Below, piece by piece: positions 32,031 through 43,700 of a DNA stretch of 64,000 nt. How positions within the stretch are numbered: position 1 is the first letter of the stretch; each line of letters starts with the position of its first letter. The DNA comes from Toxorhynchites rutilus septentrionalis. Its lineage: Eukaryota; Arthropoda; Insecta; Diptera; Culicidae. The notes beneath the pieces are model-generated. The model did no database searches. It saw only the letters and a program-made list of their open reading frames with translations, and was not told where the DNA came from. Position numbers and translations under genes: made by a program. Location of the stretch: assembly GCF_029784135.1 (NCBI RefSeq), contig NC_073746.1:224763882-224827881 (forward strand), read 5' to 3'.

Positions 32031-32799
32031 GACAACAATGGTCACACACTTACTAGAAATAAACTATCAATTTTTAGGTTAAAAGTTCTCTATATTTCTC
32101 TGGTATTCTTCGCTTGCATTTTCACGTTAGGACATGTTCGCTCTGACTGTTTGGAAAGGAATGATTTCACTTCGTTACGCTGCTGTACTTCATTGCCCAC
32201 TGATGGGCTGATGCGCAGTGGGGATGACGTGACGTGCGTTGATGTTGCTGTTGTTATTGTTTTAGTGCTTTTTCTCTATGTGGTTCGTTTCTGCTTCGGT
32301 AGGATTATTTTGGAATTTTGTCGTTTGTATCATGGTCGAATAGAATGTGAAACTGAATATCGTGCGCAGACTGTGCACTGGTTTTGTAGAAAATGGGTTT
32401 GTGGCTACTTATAAATTTCATCATTTGTGGCTCTCAATAGGCGGATTTATAATACATGAATCTTACTTCCGTTGAAAACGGAACACTATCGGTCAATTTG
32501 ATTGGACATTCAGTGCTTCTACTGCCTTGATAAGCGACCTGCATGCCAAATTTGAAATTTGAATATGAATTTGTCACCAGCGATGAGCAAGAAAGGAAAA
32601 AGACGTCGAGAGACTGGCAGTATAACTCTCATTTTCTTCCGAATCGTGATCACTGCCTATGCAAACAGTTGGTACTGCATCCTTTTTAGTCAACCTATTA
32701 TTATTTTCATCGGACACAAAAAAAACTTTCCTCAAAATGCACCTGGTAGAAACTAATAATAATAAAATAATATATTCCACATACGCTGCACATTGCGTC

Positions 32800-33674
32800 G
32801 GGTAAAGGGTAATATCGGGGTCATAACCGGAGGGACGTAGGACTACGCCAAAGGTTGTCAAAAATATAAATATTGGTTTATTTTCATTTGTTCGAATTTA
32901 GGTCAAGTTATTTCACTTCAGAAAAACAAGCTCAAAATACGTAATTCATTGTTTCATATTTATATACAGTGCAGATGTAATGTAGACAAACTAAATGCGC
33001 AAACCATTATCAAAGCAGTGAAGCAATAAAACATCCGAGTAAACCTTCACCTTCAACATTAGCATGTTGATTGTTTGGTGCCAAGAGCAAAACTTCATCT
33101 CAAATGCTGTGAAAAACATCGTTTCCAAATTAATAATCCACAAATTTGTGTCTGCACCACCTTTCGCTGAACAGCTACAGTAATCCGAACCGAACCGGTA
33201 ATGTTTTGACAGCGTAGTGATAGCAACCGCCGCAAAACGAAACATTCGAAACACCTTTTGTTTTCAATCGAAGAAAACGGCTCTCGCCGCTGGAAAATGC
33301 CTTCTTCACGCCCAGCTTGACTTTTAATCCGGGAACCATGAATGAATTCGCGAAAACTAAATGAACGATCGGAAAAAGTCACAAATGAGCCGAAAACACC
33401 CATAAATTCACGCAAGATCTCATCCGGCAAAGGAATCATAAAAATTTGTTTGCTTATTATTTCGGATATTGTTTTAGAAATCATCGAAATAATTCTTCAG
33501 GACAACTATATCGAAATAGTCAGAAGTAAAAGAAACTTGTTTGAGTGGGCCGATGCTGCTGGAAGCCATGATGTGGGCTGACCTAGTACATCTTTCATTG
33601 TATCCCACATGATCAGTGTTCAAATTTTCGTTTTCCCCCCATATATTCCTGTTAGTCGTAGTCCTACGTCAAAA
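32800..33674. mobile_element. Shorter, divergent member of the same family
   Basis: Left end GGGTAATATCGGGGTCATAA then GGGACGTAGGACTACG; right end GTCGTAGTCCTACGTCAAAA. About 0.87 kb. The two ends are complements over the GACGTAGGACTAC core. ORFs inside (129 codons, minus) show no domain. Confidence 0.5.
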
Positions 33675-33928
33675 ACCAAATCGAGGATAAAAACGCACAA
33701 ATGTACTCACAAACAAAGATTCACGTCAAGTTTGAACACTTTTCTCATAGATGAATGACAACAACTTGCTTGATTGAAATTGTCCGATTTGAATTTTCTT
33801 GATGAGAAAGCGCAAAAAGAATAAGAAGAAAACAAACTATCTGTCATTCAGCTGGCTCCTCTCTCTCAGGTTTGGAAAATACTTTGTCGCTAATGTATTT
33901 CGTGTAAGAGGTACTAGAGGAGGGAGGT

Positions 33929-34075
33929 GATCTGGCGTAGTGGTAACATCCATACCTCTCACGCTAAAGGTCACGATTTCAATTCTCACTCTCGTCATTC
34001 ATCTAAAAATGGAAGCAAAAGTGACGAACCAGCCAAAAAGTATTGAAAGTCACTAGAATAGAGATAAAAAAGGTA
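33929..34075 (+). repeat. tRNA-derived SINE (second type)
   Basis: Box A-like TGGCGTAGTGG and, 40 nt on, box B-like GGTCACGATTTCAATTC (worn), then a tail region GAAGCAAAAGTGACGAACC and an A-rich end. Resembles a SINE common in Aedes genomes. Not a functional tRNA: no clover-leaf. Confidence 0.65.
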
Positions 34076-34666
34076 CTAGAGTGTGAAGAGAATAGGTATG
34101 TATGTCTTATGGATCCTTACACTTCGTGTCAGAGACATTGTAGAGTGGAGAAGGTGGTGAAAAACTTTGCATAGCTCAATCCCTACGTGTGAGAGGTATG
34201 GGAAAGTGAGGAGATGCTGTAGAACTTTGCGTCCTTTGTGTGAAAGTTACTGGAGTGTGGAGATAGTTATTTCAGCCTTATTTGAATGTATGAATCATTC
34301 ATTACGTGCACACTGTTGCTTGCTGGTCGTCCGCCCATCTGAGAGTCCTCCTGTGAGGCGTGAGGTTGTTCGGTTTCATGCGTCTTTAAACGCATGTTAT
34401 ACGAAACGAACAGTGCATGGTAGTCCATCTGTGATCCAAAAGTCATTATCTTTTCGATACACGGATACTATGAAAATGTAGGTATTATTCCGTTTTTGCT
34501 CTCAGCAGACTCAGCCAGATTTTAATTTTTGTTGGCTTTAAGTTGGTTTTAAGGAACCGAAATTTTATTACATTTATAATTTACTTAATATAGTATATTA
34601 GGATGAAAAATCGATTACTGAGACACTGTTGACACTCACAAGAGAATATAGATGGCTTAAATAAAA
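34076..34666. other. Unassigned intergenic stretch
   Basis: A 104-codon ORF at 34167 has no recognisable domain. No supported gene. Confidence 0.3.
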
Positions 34667-36664
34667 ACAGGAAGTGGGTTATATCTATGGTATAACCGCA
34701 AGGGTGACGTAGGACTATCGTTGGTTTAGAGATCATTTGTTTGAATTTAAATCTAAATCCATTCTGAATGAATGAAAAAATGAATATTTGGGGGACTTCG
34801 AAAACGAGAGCGCTACGTTGGAGCCACAAGGTTTTATGCATCCAATATAGGATACGAAAAACCTTGTTCTGAAGAATAATCTTCAGAAGCTAACCTGCTA
34901 ACTGTACTTGATTGACAAATCACAAACCCAAATGTATTATATGGATATTTTATGGATAGAAAACATTAAAATAAACTCTTTCGCTTGAATGTAATTTTCA
35001 ATTCCAAGGGGAACTGGCAGATTATTTTCCAGCAACGATTATATATTTCCACATTTTCCTCGATACTGGAAGCCCACCAGTGGTTAATGCTAATTCGATA
35101 ACCATCTGTTAATAGCACTTGCTTGAAACATATTTGGTCACAGTGTTACATGGATAGAAAACATTCAAATTAATTTTTCACATGAATGTATTTTTAAATT
35201 ACCAGAGGAACTGGCAGATTATTTTCAGTAACGATTAGATATTTCCACATTTTCCTCGATACTGGAAGCCCACCAGTGGTTAATGCTAACTCGATAACCA
35301 TCTGTTAATAGCACTTGATTGTCACAGTGTTACATGGATAGAAAACATTCAAATAAATTCTTTCACATGAATGTATTTTTAAATTCCCAGAGGAACTGGC
35401 AGATTATTTTCCAGCAATGATTAGATCTTTCCGGAACTTTCTCGATGCTGAATGGCATCCAAACGGAAAGAAATCTGCGCGTGTATGTGTCGATCCTTCG
35501 CCGTCCACCTCCTCCAGCACGTTAGGCAACGATGTTGTCTTGTCGATGTCCTCACGAAAAATGAATGTGTCTCACCACCAGAATATCGCTTAAGTATGCT
35601 TTTTGTGTGTGATTGAATCGAGAGAAGGTGTGGTTTACGATGGCAATTTGGAAGGCAAACTAGAGGGGAAACTCTCTGAGCTCGGAACTTTCGGCGACTG
35701 AGCAATAATCGATTGCGGGTGCATACAATACAATTGGATACGGAAATATCCTACTGATGGGGAAGAATAATCTTCAGAAGCTATTCTGTTAATTGCGATT
35801 GATTGAAAAACCACAAAACCAAATGTATTTGGTCACAGTGTTACATGGATAGAAAACATTCAATTAAACTCTTTCACATGAAAATATTTTGAAAATTCCC
35901 AGAGGAACTGGCAGATTATTTTCAGTAACGATTAGATATTTCCACATTTTCCTCGATACTGGAAGCCCACCAGTGGTTAATACTAATTCGATAACCACCT
36001 GTTAATAGCACTTGATTGAAACATATTTGGTCACAGTGTTACATGGATAGAAAACATCAAAATAAACTCTTTCACATGAATGTATTTTTAAATTCCCAGA
36101 GGTACTGGCAGATTATTTTCCAGAAATGATTAGATCTTTCCGGAACTTTCTCGATGCTGAATGGCATCCAAACGGAAAGAATTCCGCGCGTGTATGTGTG
36201 TGTAGCGATGTCTTCCCGGGGAACCGTTTGTGGCATCACTCTTCTCCTGATGGATTCCCTTCTGGCCTAGGGTGCACAAACAGGCTCTTGGTGACACCGT
36301 TCATCCGCGCTTTCATGATAAACGAAGAGCTTCACCACAACAGCGACAACATGCTCCAATCGCTGTTCAATTAGAACTGAGTGGATTTCCGAGCGGCGCT
36401 TGCTTATATACCGATTGGTGATTTCAATAGCCTGTTTTGAAAGCAATTTTAAGACTATTGAAACAAGTTTTTGGATCAAAAAGTAACAAGTGTAGAACGC
36501 GTAGACATTTTATCTTTCGAATGGAGTGTTTATCATACCATTTCGTTCAGTTGTTTAGGAGCTATTAACGCTCAAAATCTCGGTCTCCGGCGTAACGCTT
36601 TCGTTTTCGAAACTTTGATTATACACCCCGGTATAGAAATGAAAGACGTAGTCCTACGTCAAAA
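34667..36664. mobile_element. Copy B of the tandem-array element, partly duplicated
   Basis: Same ends and orientation as copy A. It contains one run of array units (about 34930-35420) followed by the ORF region (35421-35690), then restarts at about 35741 with TTGGATACGGAAATATCCTA, a second shorter array (about 35820-36120), a different insert (36190-36340) and the promoter end. It looks like two family members merged by recombination. Confidence 0.65.
36378..36410 (-). promoter_or_regulatory. TATA box plus initiator in copy B
   Basis: Minus strand TATATAAG and, 30 nt downstream, CTCAGTT; equivalent to the pair in copy A with about the same spacing despite differences between them. Confidence 0.55.
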
Positions 36665-37160
36665 CATATATTTTAGAATACATTGAAAATCTTGCCAGAA
36701 GATCTCTTACCGGTACATTCGCTCCCTGGTTTGGAATCATTATGCTCCAGGTGCTCTACAATGCAACGTATGTTCATTCTTTATATGATGTAAAGATTTA
36801 TTGATAGTCTAACATTCGCCGTTTTTGAAATGCAACTTTATTAGCAGTTCCGTAACGTAGTTCGTTGTGTGCGACTAGTTGTACACTGTTCCACACAGTT
36901 CCACACTATTCCAGTGTGAATGCCCGTTTCCAAAAGCTAACAACCTCAATTCAAAAATTAAAGTAACAATTTTGCTTCAGTGTAATTTATAGCAAGATTG
37001 TCAGACGTATGGGCTGCCAACATGCTAACCTCCTTGTGTTAGTATGAATCTCGTGACACTTTTTACCATATGTGAATACACATCCAGATAGTGTTTGTGC
37101 AAAATTTAAGGAAAAATTTTCATTTCTTGTGCACGGGTTGTACGTTCCGTACGCTCAATC
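36665..37160. other. Upstream region of the V-ATPase A gene
   Basis: No gene. Probably contains the TATA-less promoter of the gene that follows. TTCCACACTGTTCCACACAG-like short repeats near 36885-36915. Confidence 0.35.
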
Positions 37161-37225
37161 AGTCTTGTGATACCATTTTGCTTCGCTCGGTGTTTGGCAT
37201 AGCATTTTCTTGTTTCGATACCTGC
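37161..37225 (+). promoter_or_regulatory. Putative transcription start and non-coding first exon of V-ATPase A
   Basis: Initiator-like AATCAGTC (A+1 at 37161), then a strong donor CTGC/GTAAGT at 37226. The matching acceptor TTTTCGCAG ends at 37667, 35 nt before the ATG. Inferred from motifs only. Confidence 0.4.
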
Positions 37226-37702
37226 GTAAGTGTTTTTAAATATTATTTCTAATTGGAATTTGATGGAATGTTGGATTATTTTCTTGAAATTCGAAAATGT
37301 ACGCTAATTAGTGCGAAATTTGTAATTTCCAATAATATTAGTGATATTGAAAGCTGTCAAAAAATGGATGGATTAGGTGTTAGTTGCTTCAATTAATAAA
37401 TAATCGTTTTGAAAATCATATAACTTTATTCAATCAGTTTTTGAAGATCTTCTATTTAGTCCCGTCTTGAGGAAATTATGCTTGTCGGAAAACGCAGTAA
37501 TTTTTCATGTTGGTCACATGATATACCACCTGATTAGAGGGTGAATTACAAAATATGTGACAAATGTAAAAAATCGAGTGAACATCAAAGTGCATATATA
37601 AAAATCGTATAAAAAACCGAAATTATAAAATCGCTAATAATTTCAAATTATTCTTCAATTTTCGCAGGACACCTGAGGAAAGCGAAGTGAGAAGAACTAA
37701 GG

Positions 37703-40700
37703 ATGTCCAATCTGAAAAAGATCGCCGATGAGGACCGCGAGTCCAAATTCGGATATGTGTACGCCGTATCCGGTCCTGGTGAGTTCCCTATTATGTGGCC
37801 AGAATTCAGTGCAATCGTTTTTATTGAGTCCACAAAAATGTAGTAAATGATATCAAAAAATTGGAAAGAAATAGTCACATGACTTGGATGTGTATGTGTT
37901 TACGTAATTTATATGAGCTACACCGACCTATACGTAGCTGGAGTTTATAATGATGGTTGCAGTGGTGATAGTATAGTGTATCGTCCCCAAGTTCACTTGA
38001 TGTCATGTTTTCACTCAGAAGGAATCACCGAGATCATCGTCGTTCCTTCACCGTGGGATTTATGAAGTTTAGAATACGATTTGATAACTACTAGCTGCAT
38101 ATTCAACTACCATGCTCATGAAATTGATGTTTGAAAAAACGTTTTGCAACGTAATCATCATAACTAGTAACTAACTAGAGATAACCACCTTCATCATCAA
38201 ATAATGTTTCGTAATCCCTTTAAGATAACGTTGGAATATGCATCTTTGCATCTGTATACTTTTGTTCGATATAGGATTTCATATTTAGTGGCTCTCTTGG
38301 TCACTGTGTCACACACCGTCAGTTTTGCGTCCCACATAATATACCGAAGGCTTCGTGTTAAATTCCCGATCTGGATGGAGCTTTTTGTCTAAGGACTTTT
38401 CTTAAAAACCTGCGTTGAGATGGCGAAGTTTCTCTAGGAGCATTATAGACATCTAGGATGGATGAGAAGTAGCCGAATTTCACATTGAATCACGAGGTTG
38501 ATTTATTCAAATTATTCAAAAAAATATCGACGTTTTAAGTGTGATAGCTTCTATTCTTCGTAAATTGAGCATAATTATTGAAGATTCTAATATTAACTAA
38601 TAGGTACATTGGAGGATTACAGACATTAAACAATTCGTAATGATAGCTGTTCAAAATATTATGAAAAAAAGATTGCTGAAGATGAGAATTGATTTACTCA
38701 AACTAATTTTTCCAACGTGATTAAATTTTTGATTTGTTTTGTTCTCTAAAACGGACTGCCATCATATTTTTCTACTAGCGAACTATGTATTCCAGTGATT
38801 TCATCTAAAATAGGACAGTACTGCGGCTAAAAGACTTCTTCACTAACCAGGTGCTTCAAGAAGCTGTGTTTCATGTCTCCATTCATTGACTGTCTCTCAC
38901 TTCGATCGGCTTTGATTGCCTCCTACGTCGAGTATAGGGACACAATTTCCATCAGTTCACGAAACCATTGCAGGTCATGAAGACAATCAACTGGTGCATA
39001 TTTGTGAGTGTTCGCAAAATATCATCTGGTATCCCGCTAGACGTAACTTATGGCAGCCGAAACTTCATCACCAGTGATAATCCTGCGAATCTCTTTGCTA
39101 AATTCTTCCGTAGCGTTTTCAGGTATGGTGAGATTTTTCCGTCGCAGATGTATGTTGATCAACTACCAAGCTAAAATTTTGGCATGCAGCAGCCTCACTT
39201 CAGTCGTGCCGATATTTTTGAACCCATGGTCAGGTTCGGACTATATTTCGCCGTCCTTCGTCAAGAACTGTGCAGCATCGTTAGCCGCTCACGCCTTCCT
39301 TAGGGGAACCGCGGGTATAACGGACAGTGGGGGTAATATGGACAGGTGGTTGATTTGTATAGTTACATTTTGAATTTCAGATTTCTGTCAATGAGAACAC
39401 CTTCTACATGCTATTCTATAATATTTAAGCCACCCTATGGCGATGAATACTGATCAAAAGTGGAAAAGGGAAACAAAAACCGAAAATTATAAATGATACC
39501 GCGTGTGGATGTAATTTTAGCTAGTTCGATGTTAAGCATTTTGAGTAGTTTAATAACTAAATTCATTTCGCTGATGGTTATATTTCGGTTTGTGAGCTAA
39601 TAGAGAAGCAATATTAGGTATGTACGGAGAAGTAAATTCATTTTTGAGTGAAAAATTTAAATTATTGAAATAATCGTACTGGTGGGGTAAAACAGACAGT
39701 TACCAGTGGGAGTGAGATGGACAGTGAAAAGTCTGTTTAATCTATTCCTAAGGAACGCCATGCGTCTATAAATGGAAATCAAATCGTCAAATGTGGACTG
39801 TTAAGAAGCTGACTGGAACCAAAGGCAAAAAAGTTCAGGGTCTGCCCGTTTATATTACTGAAAAGAACGATATCACTTCTAGGTGGTTGGTGGTTGATTC
39901 GATTTTTTCATCATTTAACGGACATTCGTGATGAGTTCAGACCTTGTTTGGATAAAATTATTCCTCTCGCGATCGACAAACCTCTACGCTTCATATATTA
40001 CAAACCTGTTCATATTCCCCCACTACATGTCCATATTACCCGCATCGAAAAAAAAGTTGTGCTTTTCGGTCTGTTTTAATGTCAGTAAAAAACATTGAAA
40101 ACATTTTTTTATAAAATATTTGGCCAATAGGTAGAAAAACAGTATGTTGAATTGCAAGAACATGAGTTTTCAAAGATATAATTGAAATTCTTCTTAACAT
40201 GTCCGTTTTACCCCCACTTCCCTTATATTTAACCACTCTTTTATGGATAACATTTTTCCGGGTGTTTGGAAGCTTGCATCAATCACACTTATCATCAAGG
40301 CTGGGAAATGGAAAATGTTCGGCCCATTTCGATCTTGAGCTGTTTGGCCAAGGCGTTAGAAAGACTTTTGTGTGACAAGTTGTATTCAGCTGTTCGGCCA
40401 ATGATCTCAGATCCTCATCAACATTGATTCATGAAAAAGCGCTCGACAACCTCTAACTTAATGACCTTCACCAGCACAGTTATCCGCAGCATCGAGGAGC
40501 ATCAACAAGACGCCGACTTCTCGAAGGCTTTCGATAAAGTACCTCACAATCTCGCCGTTTCACAACTGAATCGCCTTGGTCATCCTCCGTGGATTGTTCG
40601 CTGGGTGAACTCTTACTTGTCATGTAGGAAGGCCCTCATTAAGGTTCATGATGCCAAATCTGAAATCTTCGTTTAATTCATTAACTAAGTTTGTGACCAC

Positions 40701-43700
40701 TCAAGCTCCCGTAAGTCGCAATACATTGATGATTTTAAGACAATCTATAGCACGATCAACTCGGTGCTATATTGCTGCGTGCTTCGAACAGAAATGGTTC
40801 GGTTAAAAACGTGTTGTCAGTTGAACGCCATGCGGGTAAACACAGCAAGGTCATCACCTTTACCCGTGGTCAGTCGCCGATCAGATTCAAATACTCGATG
40901 AACCAGTTGACCCTTGAAGAGTTGATTCTATAAACGATCTTGGACTGATATTGGCCAGCAGACGACGATTCAACGAACATATATCCATGTCGATCGCAAT
41001 AGCCAGTACCATGTCTGGATTTTTACGTCGCAACACTGCGCAGTTCGACGACATTTATGCGCTTAAAACTTTGTATAGTTCGTTGATTCGTAGTGTTCTA
41101 TATATGAAGTACAAATTTGGACTCCACATTATACGGTCTACGTTTCACAAATTGAACGGATTCAAAAAAGATTCGTAAGATTTGCGTTACGCCGTCTATC
41201 GAGTCGAGTCGACTAGACTTTTACAGAGACTCTTCGTTTTTGACGTCATACGTCATTATATTGACTGCAGTAGTCTGCTACAGAAAGTTAGTTTCCATGC
41301 ACCAGCCCGCCAGCTTCGTAATACTAGCCTTTTATGGATTCGAAAACACCGTACTGCCTATGGCTACAATAGCCCACTCGACAAATGCTGCAGATTTTTC
41401 AATGACGTTTGTAGATTTTACGATTTTAACATTAACGGGCGACATAAAAGAGATGTTTCATCAGGTGATGATAAATGAATCAGATCAACAGTGTCAAAGG
41501 GTTCTATGGAGAGATGGAGACCAAAGCCGTAGCTGTCTATATCTATATTATGAAAGTCATGATTTTCGGGGCAACATGTTCACCAAGTTGTGCCCAATTT
41601 GTGAAAAACCATAATGCCGAACGGTTTCGAGAACGATTTCCGCGAGCGGCTGATGCTATACGAGACGCACACTATGTTGATGATATGCTGTCTAGTGCAG
41701 AGTCTGAAGAAGAAGCCAAGTTGAATGGCGTTCACGTTCCCTGTGGAACTTTTGTCGTCTGAACGTATGCATTAACTAGCGTCATTTATTAATACTTGAT
41801 TGAGGTTTCACAAGCCAAATTACACGCCTTGAATGTATTTCGAGGGGCAAGCACTAGAGAATACGCGTGACCACAGTGCAAGTCGAAGGAAATTTCTCTG
41901 ACGAGAAATCCCCCGGCCAGAACGGGAATTGAACCCAAACACCCGGCATGGTAATGTGAGACGCTAATCACTCAGCCACGGGTGCACTTATGGTTGTATT
42001 ATATCTGAGGTGCTGAAAATGGAAGGGGTGTAGGGGAAATAAGGGGAATTTGGACCCCCTAAACAAATCGGCTTATATTTCCAAACCAAACCAATTTTGA
42101 ATAAAAAAAAGTCACATTGAACACTGAGCTACACTCTGTCCAACTCTTTCAAGACCACCCTGTTTCTATTTCGTTGCAACACAAACAGTTAGAATTTCAA
42201 CAAGATATATTCATGCATTGTAGACTGCTTAGAATAAAGTATATTTAACGTCAATTCTGTTCAAAAGAGTTGTTTGTTTATTCATTGTGCTTAAATATGA
42301 TAATTTCAACTGTCCAGTTTCTATAAGACCACTTCAAAATTCATGAGTATTATCAATGTAAAATTCAAAACGATAGGCTGATTCACATGTCAATAATTGG
42401 TAACCTTGCCATTTCGTCTAATAACCTTGAAAATTAGTGTTGGAATACTATTTACCAAATTCTGCTGAACGGATTTCTTGATATTTTTCCATTTTTCCGA
42501 AATTGCGACATTGAGTTCTTCAATCGTGGTGTACCGTTTTCCCTCAGAGTCGATTCTGCGTACAAGGATCCCCCCTAAGATTTTCAACAGGATTCAAGTG
42601 TAGAGAGCGAGCCGATCAGTCCAAAAAATTAGGTTTTTGGTCCTTAATTCATTGCTTAGTTTACTTGCTGGTATGAATAGAAGCATTGTTTTGTTGGAAT
42701 GTGAATTTTTTGTGACGATATCCACGCAAAAACGGTATGAGAGAGAATTCCAGAACATGTTTGTGATCCTTCAATGATATGAATACTATTTTGAGCTTTC
42801 CGGTTGCGTCCCCCCCAAACCATGCACAATCCTCCACCAAAATTCCTGGTTGAAATATACTATTCCTTCTTCCGTAAATCACATCAGTACCCGTTGCAAC
42901 CGTCAGGACCATCCAAATTGAACTTGTTTTCGCCAGTGAAGATAACCTATACATTGAAGAACTTTTTCGTTATAGTATATAGCAAAATGTATTTTTTGGA
43001 ATCATTTTTTGTCACAACATACCATTTCCCACTGTCGGTTCATGTGAGCTCTGGTAAAACTCAGATGTCTTCCGAGGTGAGATGGTGTAAGATGAGAAGT
43101 TTTAACCTTTTATGCCCTCTTTATGTGAGGATTTTTTACCAAAATTTGATGAATTGTCACCCGAGCAATTAAGTAGTTGAAATATTGCTTTATTTAGACA
43201 TGCGATTGTGAGGTATTCGAACCCGTTCTAGCTATTTTCGGCTTATCCCGATCAGAGACCTTCGATTTACGTGCAGCTCTCTTCTTCTTACCGTATCCTT
43301 GAGGATTCGCCAAATAATTTAGCACTCCTTGATTGGATCGTCCAATCCGACGAGAAATTTTTCTGATATCAACATTTTCTAGGTGAAATGCATCGATTTG
43401 TCTCTCTTTTCTCTCCGTGAGGACTTTTCCCTTCGGCATTTTCCAGGTTTAATTGATCAAAACAACTAAAACAATGGAAAATGTAACTGGTCTTATAGAA
43501 ACTTGACAGTTGAAATTACGAAAACGTTCGTTTACGCTCAGCGCTTGCAAACACACAAATGAAAATCATGCAGTGTATTGTAGTCACCAAAACCTACACA
43601 CTAGTATAAATAGAAGCATTGTTTGTTCACAATGACACAAAGCAGCAAGATCATCACCTAGTCTTATAGAAGTTGGACAGAGTGTACACTTGTTTTCTCT

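Noticed and set aside
32151..32414. 87-codon ORF with a hydrophobic stretch (membrane protein?)
   Set aside because: The hydrophobic run is a T-rich low-complexity translation; no start context or homologue recognised.
33095..33484. 129-codon minus-strand ORF
   Set aside because: Lies within a non-autonomous element, no known domain, and a plus-strand ORF overlaps most of its upper part.
33929..34000. Possible second tRNA gene
   Set aside because: Box B is degraded and pairing fails; SINE instead.
36190..36400. Thought the promoter-bearing segment might be a captured histone gene
   Set aside because: TATA and start spacing are similar in style, but no frame gives an H2A, H2B, H3 or H4 block on inspection.
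41900..41990. Possible tRNA gene (boxes A and B)
   Set aside because: No clover-leaf or anticodon arm; the body continues as a dispersed repeat, so it is a SINE.
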